Positions 20,931-29,079 of a stretch of DNA of 32,717 bases are shown one piece after another. Every line of letters starts with the position of its first letter. Positions within the stretch are counted from its first letter, which is position 1. The translations under genes were made by a program, and so were the position numbers. Origin of the DNA: a virus; IMG/VR virus record IMGVR_UViG_3300031775_000017, positions 1-32,717 of that record, one strand, 5' to 3'. The notes under the pieces were generated by a model. The model had not been told where the DNA came from and did not search any database. It worked only from the letters and a program-made list of their open reading frames with translations.

Positions 20931-23324
20931 ATGGTTAAGATTAACTACAATAGTGCTTTCCCAGATCAGGTGGTACCTGAAGAAGAGAAAAAATCTAAAG
21001 AATATGGTTTACAAGTAGCACAAGCCATTGAAGGAGAGTGGTTTAAAAATTCAAGTGGCAGAAATAGATTTATTAATAATTTTCAAAATTTTAATAGATT
21101 AAGATTATATGCTCGTGGAGAACAACCTGTTCAAAAATACAAAGATGAATTAGCTATAAATGGTGATTTATCATATTTAAATTTAGATTGGAAACCCGTA
21201 CCTATTCTTTCTAAATTTGTAGATATAGTAGTTAATGGTATGACTGATAAAGGTTATAAAGTTAACTCCTTTGCAACAGACCCTTTTGCAATGAAACAAA
21301 GAACACATTACGCATCAACTGCATTAAGAGATATTCAAAGTAAAGCTGAAATAGATGCCTTAGCTCAAGCCACTGGTCGTAATTTTTATTCTTCTCCAAA
21401 TCCACAGTCATTACCAGACAACCCAGAGGAATTAGATCTTTATATGCAATTAGATTATAAACAGAGTGTAGAAATTGCAGAAGAAGAGGTTATAAATAAT
21501 GTATTAGATTTTAATAAATACGAAGAAACAAAAAAAAGAATAGCCTACGATTTAACTGTTTTAGGTATTGGATGTGTAAAAACTAATTTTAATTTAGCAG
21601 AAGGAATTACAGTAGATTATGTAGATCCAGCTAATATAGTTTATTCATATACAGATGATCCAAACTTTGAAGATATTTATTATGTAGGGGAAGTAAAAAA
21701 TATGTCATTATCCGAAGTTAAAAGACAGTTTCCTTACTTAACAGATAGTGATTTAGAAGAAATACAAAAATATCCAGGAAGAAATTCATATGTAAATAAC
21801 ACTTGGTGGGGACAAGAAGCACAAGATCAAGTTCAAGTTTTGTTTTTTGAATATAAAACATATCAAAATCAAGTATTTAAAATAAAAGAAACTGATCAAG
21901 GATTACAAAAAACTTTAGAAAAACCCGATACTTTCAATCCTCCTGAAAATGATAATTTTGAAAGAGTAAGTAGAGCAATAGAAGTATTATATAGTGGGGC
22001 TAAAGTTTTAGGATTGGGAGGAAATTTATTGCAATGGGAATTAAGTGCTAATATGACTAGGCCGTTTAGCGATACTACAAAAGTTAATATGAATTATGCA
22101 ATAAGTTCTCCTAGAATGTATCAAGGAAGAATTGAATCTATTGTAAGTAAGTGTGTTGGATTTGCTGATATGATACAATTAACACATTTAAAATTACAAC
22201 AAGTACTTGCTAGATTAGTACCAGATGGAGTTTATTTAGATGTAGATGGTTTAGCAGAAGTAGATCTTGGAAATGGAACTAATTATAATCCAGCTGAAGC
22301 ATTAAACATGTATTTTCAAACTGGTAGTATAGTAGGAAGATCTTTAACACAAGATGGGGAATTAAACAGAGGTAAAGTACCTGTACAAGAGCTACAAAGT
22401 TCATCTGGAATTTCTAAGATACAATCGATGATCCAAACATATCAATATTATCTACAAATGATTAGAGATGTTACGGGACTAAACGAAGCTAGAGATGGTA
22501 GCACTCCGGCAAAAGACTCTTTGGTAGGTCTTCAAAAACTTGCTGCCGCTAATTCAAATACAGCAACAAAACACGTTCTTCAGTCTCTTATGTATCTAAC
22601 TGTTCGTGCGTGTGAGAATATAGCATTAAGAGTATCTGATATGTTGCAGTTTCCTTTAACAAAGAATAGTTTATTAAACAGCATTAACACATTTAATGTT
22701 AACACTTTAAAGGAACTAGAACATTTGCACTTGCATGATTTTGGTATATTTTTAGAATTAGAACCAGAAGAAGAAGAAAAAGCTGAATTAGAAAAAACAA
22801 TTCAAATAGCTTTACAAGCAGGTAATATAGGATTAGAAGATGCAATAGATATAAGAGAAATTCAAAACATCAAACTTGCTAATCAACTTTTAAAAAATAG
22901 ACAAAAGAAAAAACAAGAAGCAGAAAGAGCTGCTCAACTAGAGAATATTGAAGCACAAGCCGCTGCAAATGCAGAGGCCGCTGAAAAGGCAGCTTTATCT
23001 GACGTACAAAAACAACAAGCAATTGCACAAACTGAAGTACAAATAGAACAAGCAAAGTCGCAATTTGAAATTGAAAGGATGGAGCAAGAGGCAATTATAA
23101 AGAAACAATTAATGGCAGAAGAATTTAATTATGATATGCAATTAGCTCAAATTCAGGCTCAATCACAACAACAAAAAGAAGCTGCTATAGAAGATCGTAA
23201 AGATAAACGAATAAAAATACAAGGTACACAACAAAGTGAACTTATAGATCAACGTCAAAATGATTTATTACCTAAAGATTTTGAATCTACTGGTAGTGAT
23301 AGTTTAGTGGGTTTTGGATTATAA
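20931..23324 (+). CDS. Portal protein, crAss-like type
   Basis: A 797-residue portal, the dodecameric ring through which DNA enters and leaves the head. The region WKPVPILSKFVDIVVNGMTD at residues 87-106 and the following KGYKVNSFATDP are motifs I associate with crAss-like portals. YDLTVLGIGCVKTNFN, VDYVDPANIVYSYTDDP and RDVTGLNEARDGS are further portal-like elements. From about residue 650 to 770 the sequence is an Ala/Gln/Glu/Lys-rich coiled coil (EIERMEQEAIIKKQLMAEEF), a common portal C-terminal tail reaching into the capsid. It begins on the base after the terL stop (TAGATG), so the two genes are surely co-transcribed. The length suits the crAss-like group. Confidence 0.9.
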   Translation: MVKINYNSAFPDQVVPEEEKKSKEYGLQVAQAIEGEWFKNSSGRNRFINNFQNFNRLRLYARGEQPVQKYKDELAINGDLSYLNLDWKPVPILSKFVDIVVNGMTDKGYKVNSFATDPFAMKQRTHYASTALRDIQSKAEIDALAQATGRNFYSSPNPQSLPDNPEELDLYMQLDYKQSVEIAEEEVINNVLDFNKYEETKKRIAYDLTVLGIGCVKTNFNLAEGITVDYVDPANIVYSYTDDPNFEDIYYVGEVKNMSLSEVKRQFPYLTDSDLEEIQKYPGRNSYVNNTWWGQEAQDQVQVLFFEYKTYQNQVFKIKETDQGLQKTLEKPDTFNPPENDNFERVSRAIEVLYSGAKVLGLGGNLLQWELSANMTRPFSDTTKVNMNYAISSPRMYQGRIESIVSKCVGFADMIQLTHLKLQQVLARLVPDGVYLDVDGLAEVDLGNGTNYNPAEALNMYFQTGSIVGRSLTQDGELNRGKVPVQELQSSSGISKIQSMIQTYQYYLQMIRDVTGLNEARDGSTPAKDSLVGLQKLAAANSNTATKHVLQSLMYLTVRACENIALRVSDMLQFPLTKNSLLNSINTFNVNTLKELEHLHLHDFGIFLELEPEEEEKAELEKTIQIALQAGNIGLEDAIDIREIQNIKLANQLLKNRQKKKQEAERAAQLENIEAQAAANAEAAEKAALSDVQKQQAIAQTEVQIEQAKSQFEIERMEQEAIIKKQLMAEEFNYDMQLAQIQAQSQQQKEAAIEDRKDKRIKIQGTQQSELIDQRQNDLLPKDFESTGSDSLVGFGL

Positions 23325-23372
23325 AACAAAATTCCTAGCTAATATTTATTATTAATTTTATATTATTTTATT

Positions 23373-24668
23373 ATGTCAAAAAAAGAAGAAGAAACAATAA
23401 AAGAAAAAGTATTGGAAACAGTACAAAAATCTAAAACCGCTGCAGAAACTAATAGCAATGAACCAGCTAAGGAAGAAGGTAGTTTTAAAATAAAAAAGGT
23501 TACTAAACCAAAACAACTAGGGGATAATAAAGTTCCTAATCTTATAAAGGTAGATTTATCAAAACCTGCCTCACAAACTAAAAACAAAGAAAAAGATGCC
23601 GTTCCTACACAAGAGACAAATGTGGGCGATGCTACTCTCGAAGAGCAAAAAGACAGTGGCGACAGCGAAAAAGTGGTTAGCGAAGTACGGTCCACCGACG
23701 AAGAAGTAAAAGAAGAATCAGATTCACCAATAGAAGAAATTAAAAATGAAGACGATAATACTGACACGCCAGGAGTGGCAGGAAGCGATGAAACTACCAC
23801 TACCACACAAAAACAAGAAGAAATATTACAGGAAGACAAAACACAAGAGCTTCCGGAAAATGTAGAAAATTTAGTAAAATTCATGAAAGAGACGGGAGGA
23901 ACCGTTGAAGATTATGCTCGTTTAAACGCTGATTATAGCGGAATTAGTAATGATGCATTATTACATGAATATTATAAACAAGCTAAACCTCATTTGAATG
24001 CTGAAGAAAGAAACTTTATTATTGAAGATTCATTTCAGTATGATGAAGAGGTGGACGAGGAGCGAGATATAAAAAAGAAAAAACTCGCTTACAAAGAAGA
24101 GATAGCTAAAGCCAAAAACTTTTTAGATGATCTTAAAGACAAGTATTATGCCGAAATCAAGTTGAGACCCGGTGTTACTCAAGAACAACAAAAAGCAATG
24201 GACTTTTTCAATCGCTATAACGAAAATCAAGAAGTAAATAAAGCTAAGCACGAAAGATTTATATCTGCTACAAAATCTATTCTTAACGAAGATTTCAAAG
24301 GTTTTGATTTTAAATTAGGAGACAAAAAATTCAGATATGGAGTAAAAGATCCTTCAAGCTTAGGTGAAAGTCAAAGTGATATATCTAACTTTATTAAGAC
24401 GTTCTTAAATAAAGAAGGTGAGGTAGAAAATCCTAAAACTTATCATAAAGCTTTATATGCTGCACGAAATGTAGATACTATAGCTAATCATTTTTACGAG
24501 CAAGGTAAAACCGACGCAATTAAAGAACAGATAGCAAAATCTAAAAATATTAGTACTGAACCCAGAAAAACAGGTTCAGGAGAAGTATTTGTAGGTGGAT
24601 TAAAGGTAAAAGCAATTAGTGGCCTTGATTCTTCAAAACTGAGAATAAAAAAGAAAACGTTTAATTAA
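23373..24668 (+). CDS. Probable head scaffolding protein
   Basis: A 431-residue charged protein between portal and capsid genes, the usual site of the scaffold. Residues 1-160 are low complexity and rich in Glu, Lys, Thr and Ser. Residues about 165-345 are more regular and helical (NLVKFMKETGGTVEDYARLN, EERDIKKKKLAYKEEIAKAK, KDKYYAEIKLRPGVTQEQQK). The C-terminus GLDSSKLRIKKKTFN is basic, as in scaffolds that hold capsid protein through a basic tail. No protease motif is seen. Function is inferred from position and composition; the sequence itself is not a family I can name. The 48-base gap before it is pure A/T-rich filler, and the ATG lacks a Shine-Dalgarno site. Confidence 0.65.
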   Translation: MSKKEEETIKEKVLETVQKSKTAAETNSNEPAKEEGSFKIKKVTKPKQLGDNKVPNLIKVDLSKPASQTKNKEKDAVPTQETNVGDATLEEQKDSGDSEKVVSEVRSTDEEVKEESDSPIEEIKNEDDNTDTPGVAGSDETTTTTQKQEEILQEDKTQELPENVENLVKFMKETGGTVEDYARLNADYSGISNDALLHEYYKQAKPHLNAEERNFIIEDSFQYDEEVDEERDIKKKKLAYKEEIAKAKNFLDDLKDKYYAEIKLRPGVTQEQQKAMDFFNRYNENQEVNKAKHERFISATKSILNEDFKGFDFKLGDKKFRYGVKDPSSLGESQSDISNFIKTFLNKEGEVENPKTYHKALYAARNVDTIANHFYEQGKTDAIKEQIAKSKNISTEPRKTGSGEVFVGGLKVKAISGLDSSKLRIKKKTFN

Positions 24669-24685
24669 AAATTAATAAATAAATT

Positions 24686-26140
24686 ATGGGAATTTTAACT
24701 CCACAATTTGGTTCAATAGTTCCTGCTCCTAATCAGCAGCTATTAGCCAGTAACTACCTATCTTTTACAGATGGTACAAGTGATTTTGCTCAGCAATATC
24801 TACCTGAAATATATGAACAAGAAGTAGAGAGATATGGAAATAGAACTCTATCTGGTTTCTTACGTATGGTAGGTGCTGAAATGCCTTTAACTTCAGATCA
24901 AGTTGTTTGGTCAGAACAAAATAGATTACATATTTCTTATGACGGCGTAGCTAATGGTTGCCCTGGTAATTGTGATACTCTTACAATACCTGCTCCAACA
25001 GCTCCAGGCGTTACTAGAAATGTAATTTCACCGGGTCAAACTATTGTTGCAATGGATGATGTTGGTAATGAATTAAAATGTGTTGTCTTAACTTCACAAA
25101 CAGCTACAGGTGTACTTACTGTTGCTCCTTATACAGCTCAAACATTAGCTACTTTAGGTGCGACTGTAAAAATATTTGTATTTGGTTCAGAATTTCAAAA
25201 AGGCGCTGCAACAAGTAATGCAGTTGCTGGTTTACAAACAGGGAATTTAGCTAACCAACCACAAATTACTATTACTCCAGCTTTTCAACAATATAACAAC
25301 TCACCAGTTATTATCAGAAATGTTTATACAATAAACGGATCAGATATGGCTCAAATAGGTTGGGTTGAAGTTGCTACGGAAGATGGAACTACTGGTTATC
25401 TATGGTACTTAAAAGCAGAATCTGAAACTAGATTACGATTTGAAGATTATCTTGAAATGGTATGTGTTGAAGGAGAACTTGCTGCAAATATTGGAGCTGG
25501 TGATGCATTCGCTGCTGGTTACAAAGGTACTGAAGGTCTTTTTGCTGCTATCTCTTCAAGAGGTAATGTAGAAGTTGGATTTGCTGGCGCTGCTGGTATT
25601 GATGATTTTGACGAAATACTTAAAAACCTAGATACTCAAGGTGCTATTGAAGAAAATATGTTGTTCTTACAAAGATCAACTGCATTAGAATTTGATAACA
25701 TGCTTGCTAATGTATCTTATGGTGCAAACGGTGGTACTGCTTATGGGTTATTTGAAAACTCAGAAGAAATGGCTTTAAATCTTGGATTTAGCGGTTTCAG
25801 AAGAGGATCTTATGACTTTTATAAAACTGATTGGAAATACTTAAATGATGCTTCTACAAGAGGTGCTATTTCAGGTACACAATCAATTGAAGGTGTTTTA
25901 ATACCAGCAGGTACTTCAACAGTTTACGATCAAATTTTAGGTACTAACATCAGACGACCATTCTTACACGTTAGATATAGAGCTTCTCAAACAGAAGACA
26001 GACGTATGAAGTCTTGGTTAACTGGATCAGCTGGAGGTGCTTACACTTCTAATCTTGATGCAATGGAAGTCAACTTCCTTTCAGAAAGATGTCTTGTAAC
26101 TCAAGCTGCTAATAACTTTGTGTTATTTAAAGGTATTTAA
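24686..26140 (+). CDS. Major capsid protein (HK97 fold, crAss-like)
   Basis: A 484-residue protein that forms the capsid shell. The start MGILTPQFGSIVPAPNQQLL and the elements LPEIYEQEVERYGNRTLSGF, VVWSEQNRLH, NLDTQGAIEENMLFLQRSTA, EFDNMLANVSYG and EVNFLSERCLVTQAANNFV match the crAss-like major capsid pattern and length. The first 40 residues may be an N-terminal arm; no cleavage site can be proven here. Codons are more often C-ended than in nearby genes, as expected of a highly expressed gene. A hairpin terminator follows at 26170. It lies downstream of scaffold and upstream of a capsid-associated gene. Confidence 0.9.
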   Translation: MGILTPQFGSIVPAPNQQLLASNYLSFTDGTSDFAQQYLPEIYEQEVERYGNRTLSGFLRMVGAEMPLTSDQVVWSEQNRLHISYDGVANGCPGNCDTLTIPAPTAPGVTRNVISPGQTIVAMDDVGNELKCVVLTSQTATGVLTVAPYTAQTLATLGATVKIFVFGSEFQKGAATSNAVAGLQTGNLANQPQITITPAFQQYNNSPVIIRNVYTINGSDMAQIGWVEVATEDGTTGYLWYLKAESETRLRFEDYLEMVCVEGELAANIGAGDAFAAGYKGTEGLFAAISSRGNVEVGFAGAAGIDDFDEILKNLDTQGAIEENMLFLQRSTALEFDNMLANVSYGANGGTAYGLFENSEEMALNLGFSGFRRGSYDFYKTDWKYLNDASTRGAISGTQSIEGVLIPAGTSTVYDQILGTNIRRPFLHVRYRASQTEDRRMKSWLTGSAGGAYTSNLDAMEVNFLSERCLVTQAANNFVLFKGI

Positions 26141-26169
26141 TCCTGTGAAACCAAAAGGGATTTAATATC

Positions 26170-26210
26170 AGTAAAGACGGGGCATCTTTATGGTGCTCCG
26201 ACTCTTTACT
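26170..26210 (+). terminator. Hairpin terminator after the capsid gene
   Basis: AGTAAAGA and CGGGGC pair with GCTCCG and TCTTTACT: 8 bp plus 6 bp (one G-U), separated by a 2-base bulge, around an 11-base loop. A U-rich stretch (TTAACTATTTAATT) follows. It lies 29 bases after the capsid stop and 24 before the next ATG. It is probably a partial terminator that raises capsid mRNA relative to downstream genes. Confidence 0.65.
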
Positions 26211-26234
26211 TTAACTATTTAATTATATTATATC

Positions 26235-27059
26235 ATGGCAAAAAAAATAAAAAATGAAGAGGTTGTTTTAGAAGAATCTATACAAGTTGAACAACCAAAA
26301 AAACCAACAAATACTCCTAATAATACTTGGGAAGCAAAAGATAGAACTTATATATTAGCTGGAAATAAAACTCCATTAACTTATAAAATTCCATCAAGAC
26401 ATACTACTAGACACGCTCTTTTGTGGTATGATCCAAAATCACGAGAGCAAAGAGAAATTAGATATGCTACTAATCAAAACTCTCCTTTCAAAGATGAACA
26501 AAAAGGCGAAGCAACTCTAGGACATATAGTGTTTAGAGATGGAGCGTTGCTTGTAAAAAAAGAAGAAGAAGTATTACAAAAAATATTATCTTTATATCAT
26601 CCTTTAAAAGGTAAAAGATATAGAGAAGTAGATGAAGTTGTACAAGCTCAAGATGAGTTACAAGATTTAGAACTTGAAATAGATGCTTTAAATGCTGCTA
26701 GAATTATAGAAATAGATCAAGGTGAAGCAATTTTAAGGGTTGAATCCGGTTCTAAAGTATCGGAGATGAGTTCTAAAGAGATTAAAAGAGATTTATTAGT
26801 ATTTGCTAAGAAAAACCCTAAACTCTTTTTAGATTTAGCTAATGATGAAAATGTACAACTACGGAACTTTGCTATTAAAGCTGTAGAGGCTGGAATAATA
26901 AAACTTAGTTCTGACCAAAAAACATTTTTATGGGCATCTAATAAAAAGAAACTAATGACAGTTCCTTTTGATGAACATCCATATTCTGCTATGGCTCAAT
27001 TTTTTAAAACCGATGAGGGATTAGAAATATTTAAATCAATAGAGAAAAAACTTTCTTAA
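26235..27059 (+). CDS. Capsid-associated structural protein (crAss-like gene after the capsid gene)
   Basis: A 274-residue protein. After a charged 30-residue lead come DRTYILAGNKTPLTYKIPSR, HALLWYDPKSREQREIRYAT and QNSPFKDEQKGEATLGHIVF, a pattern I recall directly downstream of the major capsid gene in crAss-like and marine phages. Next is a helical part (LYHPLKGKRYREVDEVVQAQ, LEIDALNAARIIEIDQGEAI) and the section MSSKEIKRDLLVFAKKNPKL, which looks like a small helical bundle. It is probably a head-completion, decoration or auxiliary capsid protein; I cannot say which. It is bracketed by two hairpin terminators, which suggests its expression is set separately from both neighbours. Confidence 0.65.
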   Translation: MAKKIKNEEVVLEESIQVEQPKKPTNTPNNTWEAKDRTYILAGNKTPLTYKIPSRHTTRHALLWYDPKSREQREIRYATNQNSPFKDEQKGEATLGHIVFRDGALLVKKEEEVLQKILSLYHPLKGKRYREVDEVVQAQDELQDLELEIDALNAARIIEIDQGEAILRVESGSKVSEMSSKEIKRDLLVFAKKNPKLFLDLANDENVQLRNFAIKAVEAGIIKLSSDQKTFLWASNKKKLMTVPFDEHPYSAMAQFFKTDEGLEIFKSIEKKLS

Positions 27060-27067
27060 TATAAATT

Positions 27068-27096
27068 AATAAGGGAGGCTCTACGCCTCCTTTATT
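27068..27096 (+). terminator. Rho-independent-type terminator
   Basis: AATAAGGGAGGC (27068-27079), loop TCTAC, GCCTCCTTTATT (27085-27096) form a 12-bp stem with one G-U pair, and the right arm ends in a U-rich run followed by ATAATAA. It lies 8 bases after the stop of the preceding gene and 17 bases before the next ATG. Arm symmetry means it could also act on the opposite strand. Confidence 0.8.
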
Positions 27097-27113
27097 ATAA
27101 TAACACAATACAA

Positions 27114-27845
27114 ATGGCTATAAACGTAAATACGGTATATCAAACTGTTTTACTTATCTTAAACAAAGAGCAAAGAGGATATATTACTCCAACTGAATTT
27201 AACAGTTTAGGAACACAAGTACAACGAGAAGTTTTTGAAAAATATTTTGATGATATAAACCAACAACTTCGTATTCCTCAAACTAACACAGACTACGCAG
27301 ACAGGGTTGAAAATTTAGACGAAAAAATAGCTATTTTTAAAACATTTGGTAACGCTAGTTATGTTACTTTTAATAACCTTTCTTACTGGGTACTTCCTAA
27401 TGCAACCGCTTATGGCGATGGGGCAACGTTTTATCGTTTAGGTACAGTACTTTATAATAATGAAACTGAGGTCCAACGTCTTGACCGTAAAGATTTTTAT
27501 CAAATAGATAAATCATTATTAACAAAACCCTCAACTACTTTTCCTGTATATTTATATGAGAATGAAAAACTGTTTATTAAACCTACCACTATTACTACAG
27601 CGGGAGATATACAGATAGATTATTTACGTACACCGGTTAACCCAGTGTGGGGATTTACTACAGGTAGTTTAGGTCAATATATATATGAAACCTCAAGTTC
27701 TACTGATTTTGAACTTCATATTTCTGAACAAACAAATGTAATTTTACAAGTATTAAAATATGCTGGGGTAATAATAAAAGATCCTGAAATTATACAAGTA
27801 GCTGCTCAAGAAGTTGCTATGAATGAACAAAACGAAAAAATATAA
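27114..27845 (+). CDS. Ring/head-tail connector protein 1 (crAss-like)
   Basis: A 243-residue protein. The start VNTVYQTVLLILNKEQRGYI, then TPTEFNSLGTQVQREVFEKY and FDDINQQLR at residues 24-55 is a signature I know from crAss-like and related marine phages, where it is a small connector under the portal. KLFIKPTTITTAGDIQIDYLR and a C-terminal helical stretch (NVILQVLKYAGVIIKDPEII) follow. It is analogous in position and size to the gp4/gp6-type adaptors of other podoviruses. It starts 17 bases after a terminator, so it may have its own weak promoter or rely on readthrough. No promoter is visible. Confidence 0.78.
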   Translation: MAINVNTVYQTVLLILNKEQRGYITPTEFNSLGTQVQREVFEKYFDDINQQLRIPQTNTDYADRVENLDEKIAIFKTFGNASYVTFNNLSYWVLPNATAYGDGATFYRLGTVLYNNETEVQRLDRKDFYQIDKSLLTKPSTTFPVYLYENEKLFIKPTTITTAGDIQIDYLRTPVNPVWGFTTGSLGQYIYETSSSTDFELHISEQTNVILQVLKYAGVIIKDPEIIQVAAQEVAMNEQNEKI

Positions 27846-27851
27846 TAAATC

Positions 27852-29075
27852 ATGCCACAACCCGACGGAGGACTATTAACCGAAACAAATTCGCAATATT
27901 ACGCAGGATCTCAAGTGTTTATCGCAACGGCTGATCAAACTACCTTTACAGCTACATTTAATACAGATATAAGTTTTGGTAGTTATGATCCTACAGAATC
28001 TGAATATAATAATAATAACTTTAGATTATATACTAGTGCTACAGGTGCTCCTGCTTCTTTTACAGAATATATAACTAGCTATACGGTTGTAAATAATGTA
28101 TTTACTTTACCAGCACAGGCAGATGGTACATATGTAGTAATTCAGCTTTTAAATCAGTATGGAGGAGAATATGGTAATCGCGATGCTTTTGGTAAAGTAG
28201 TAGAAAAAAATTACAATAGTTATTCTTATATAAAAGTACAAGATTTGGTTAATAATTTTCTTGTAGCTTATGTAGGAGCAGGTAAGTTAATTCCTAGTGT
28301 AAAACGTACAGATGTAATTTTTCACACTAAACGAGCATTACAAGAGTTTAGTTATGATACTCTTAAAAGTATAAAATCACAAGAGTTAAATATCCCTCCT
28401 AGTTTAAGTGTTCCTATTCCACAAGATTATGTAAATTATGTTAACGTGTCTTGGGTAGATGAATCTGGGCAAACACATATTATATTCCCTAATCGGTTAA
28501 CAACTAATCCATATACTAAACCCGTACAAGACGCTCAAGGAATTCCAACTCAAGATAATCAAGGAAGTGATATTACAGGCACATCCTTAACAGAAGAAAG
28601 ATATAGAGATCAAAATAATGCTATTTTAAAAGAACTAAGAGACGAAACAACAGGAAGATTAATTTCAGATGGGTTATATGGTTTTTGGGGAAATTACTTA
28701 TGGGGTTATGGTCAGAGATATGGAATGCAACCAGAGTTTGCTCAAATGAATGGATGGTTTACTATAAATGAAAGAGATGGTAAGTTTTCTTTTTCAAGCG
28801 ATCTTAAAGATAAGTTAATAGTATTAGAATATATTTCAGATGGATTATCTTATGATCAAGATATGAAGGTACCTAAACTAGCTGAAGACGCTGTGTATTC
28901 TTATATTAGTCACGCTATATTAGCTAGTAGAATAAATCAACCTGAGTATGTAGTTCAACGTTTACGTAGAGAAAAAAGTGCAAAATTAAGAAACGCAAAA
29001 ATAAGATTATCAAATATAAAGTCTGATGAATTTATTCAGGTGATGAGAGGTAAATCTAAATGGATTAAATTTTAA
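27852..29075 (+). CDS. Ring/head-tail connector protein 2 (crAss-like)
   Basis: A 407-residue protein. The first 125 residues are a beta-rich domain (GSQVFIATADQTTFTATFNT, NNVFTLPAQADGTYVVIQLL). Residues about 126-205 contain SYIKVQDLVNNFLVAYVGAG, KRTDVIFHTKRALQEFSYDT and LKSIKSQELNIPPSLSVPIP, typical of the second connector ring in crAss-like phages. QDYVNYVNVSWVDESG and the C-terminal LVVLEY-type strand with a basic helix (RLRREKSAKLRNAKIRL) follow. It sits 6 bases after ring protein 1. It probably seals the portal and joins it to the tail hub. The exact ring number cannot be assigned from sequence alone. Confidence 0.75.
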   Translation: MPQPDGGLLTETNSQYYAGSQVFIATADQTTFTATFNTDISFGSYDPTESEYNNNNFRLYTSATGAPASFTEYITSYTVVNNVFTLPAQADGTYVVIQLLNQYGGEYGNRDAFGKVVEKNYNSYSYIKVQDLVNNFLVAYVGAGKLIPSVKRTDVIFHTKRALQEFSYDTLKSIKSQELNIPPSLSVPIPQDYVNYVNVSWVDESGQTHIIFPNRLTTNPYTKPVQDAQGIPTQDNQGSDITGTSLTEERYRDQNNAILKELRDETTGRLISDGLYGFWGNYLWGYGQRYGMQPEFAQMNGWFTINERDGKFSFSSDLKDKLIVLEYISDGLSYDQDMKVPKLAEDAVYSYISHAILASRINQPEYVVQRLRREKSAKLRNAKIRLSNIKSDEFIQVMRGKSKWIKF

Positions 29076-29079
29076 ATAA

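Noticed and set aside
23363-23884. 173-codon reverse-strand frame opposite the scaffold gene
   Set aside because: Ser-rich mirror of a Glu/Lys-rich coding region; no start context and no other reverse-strand genes in the window.
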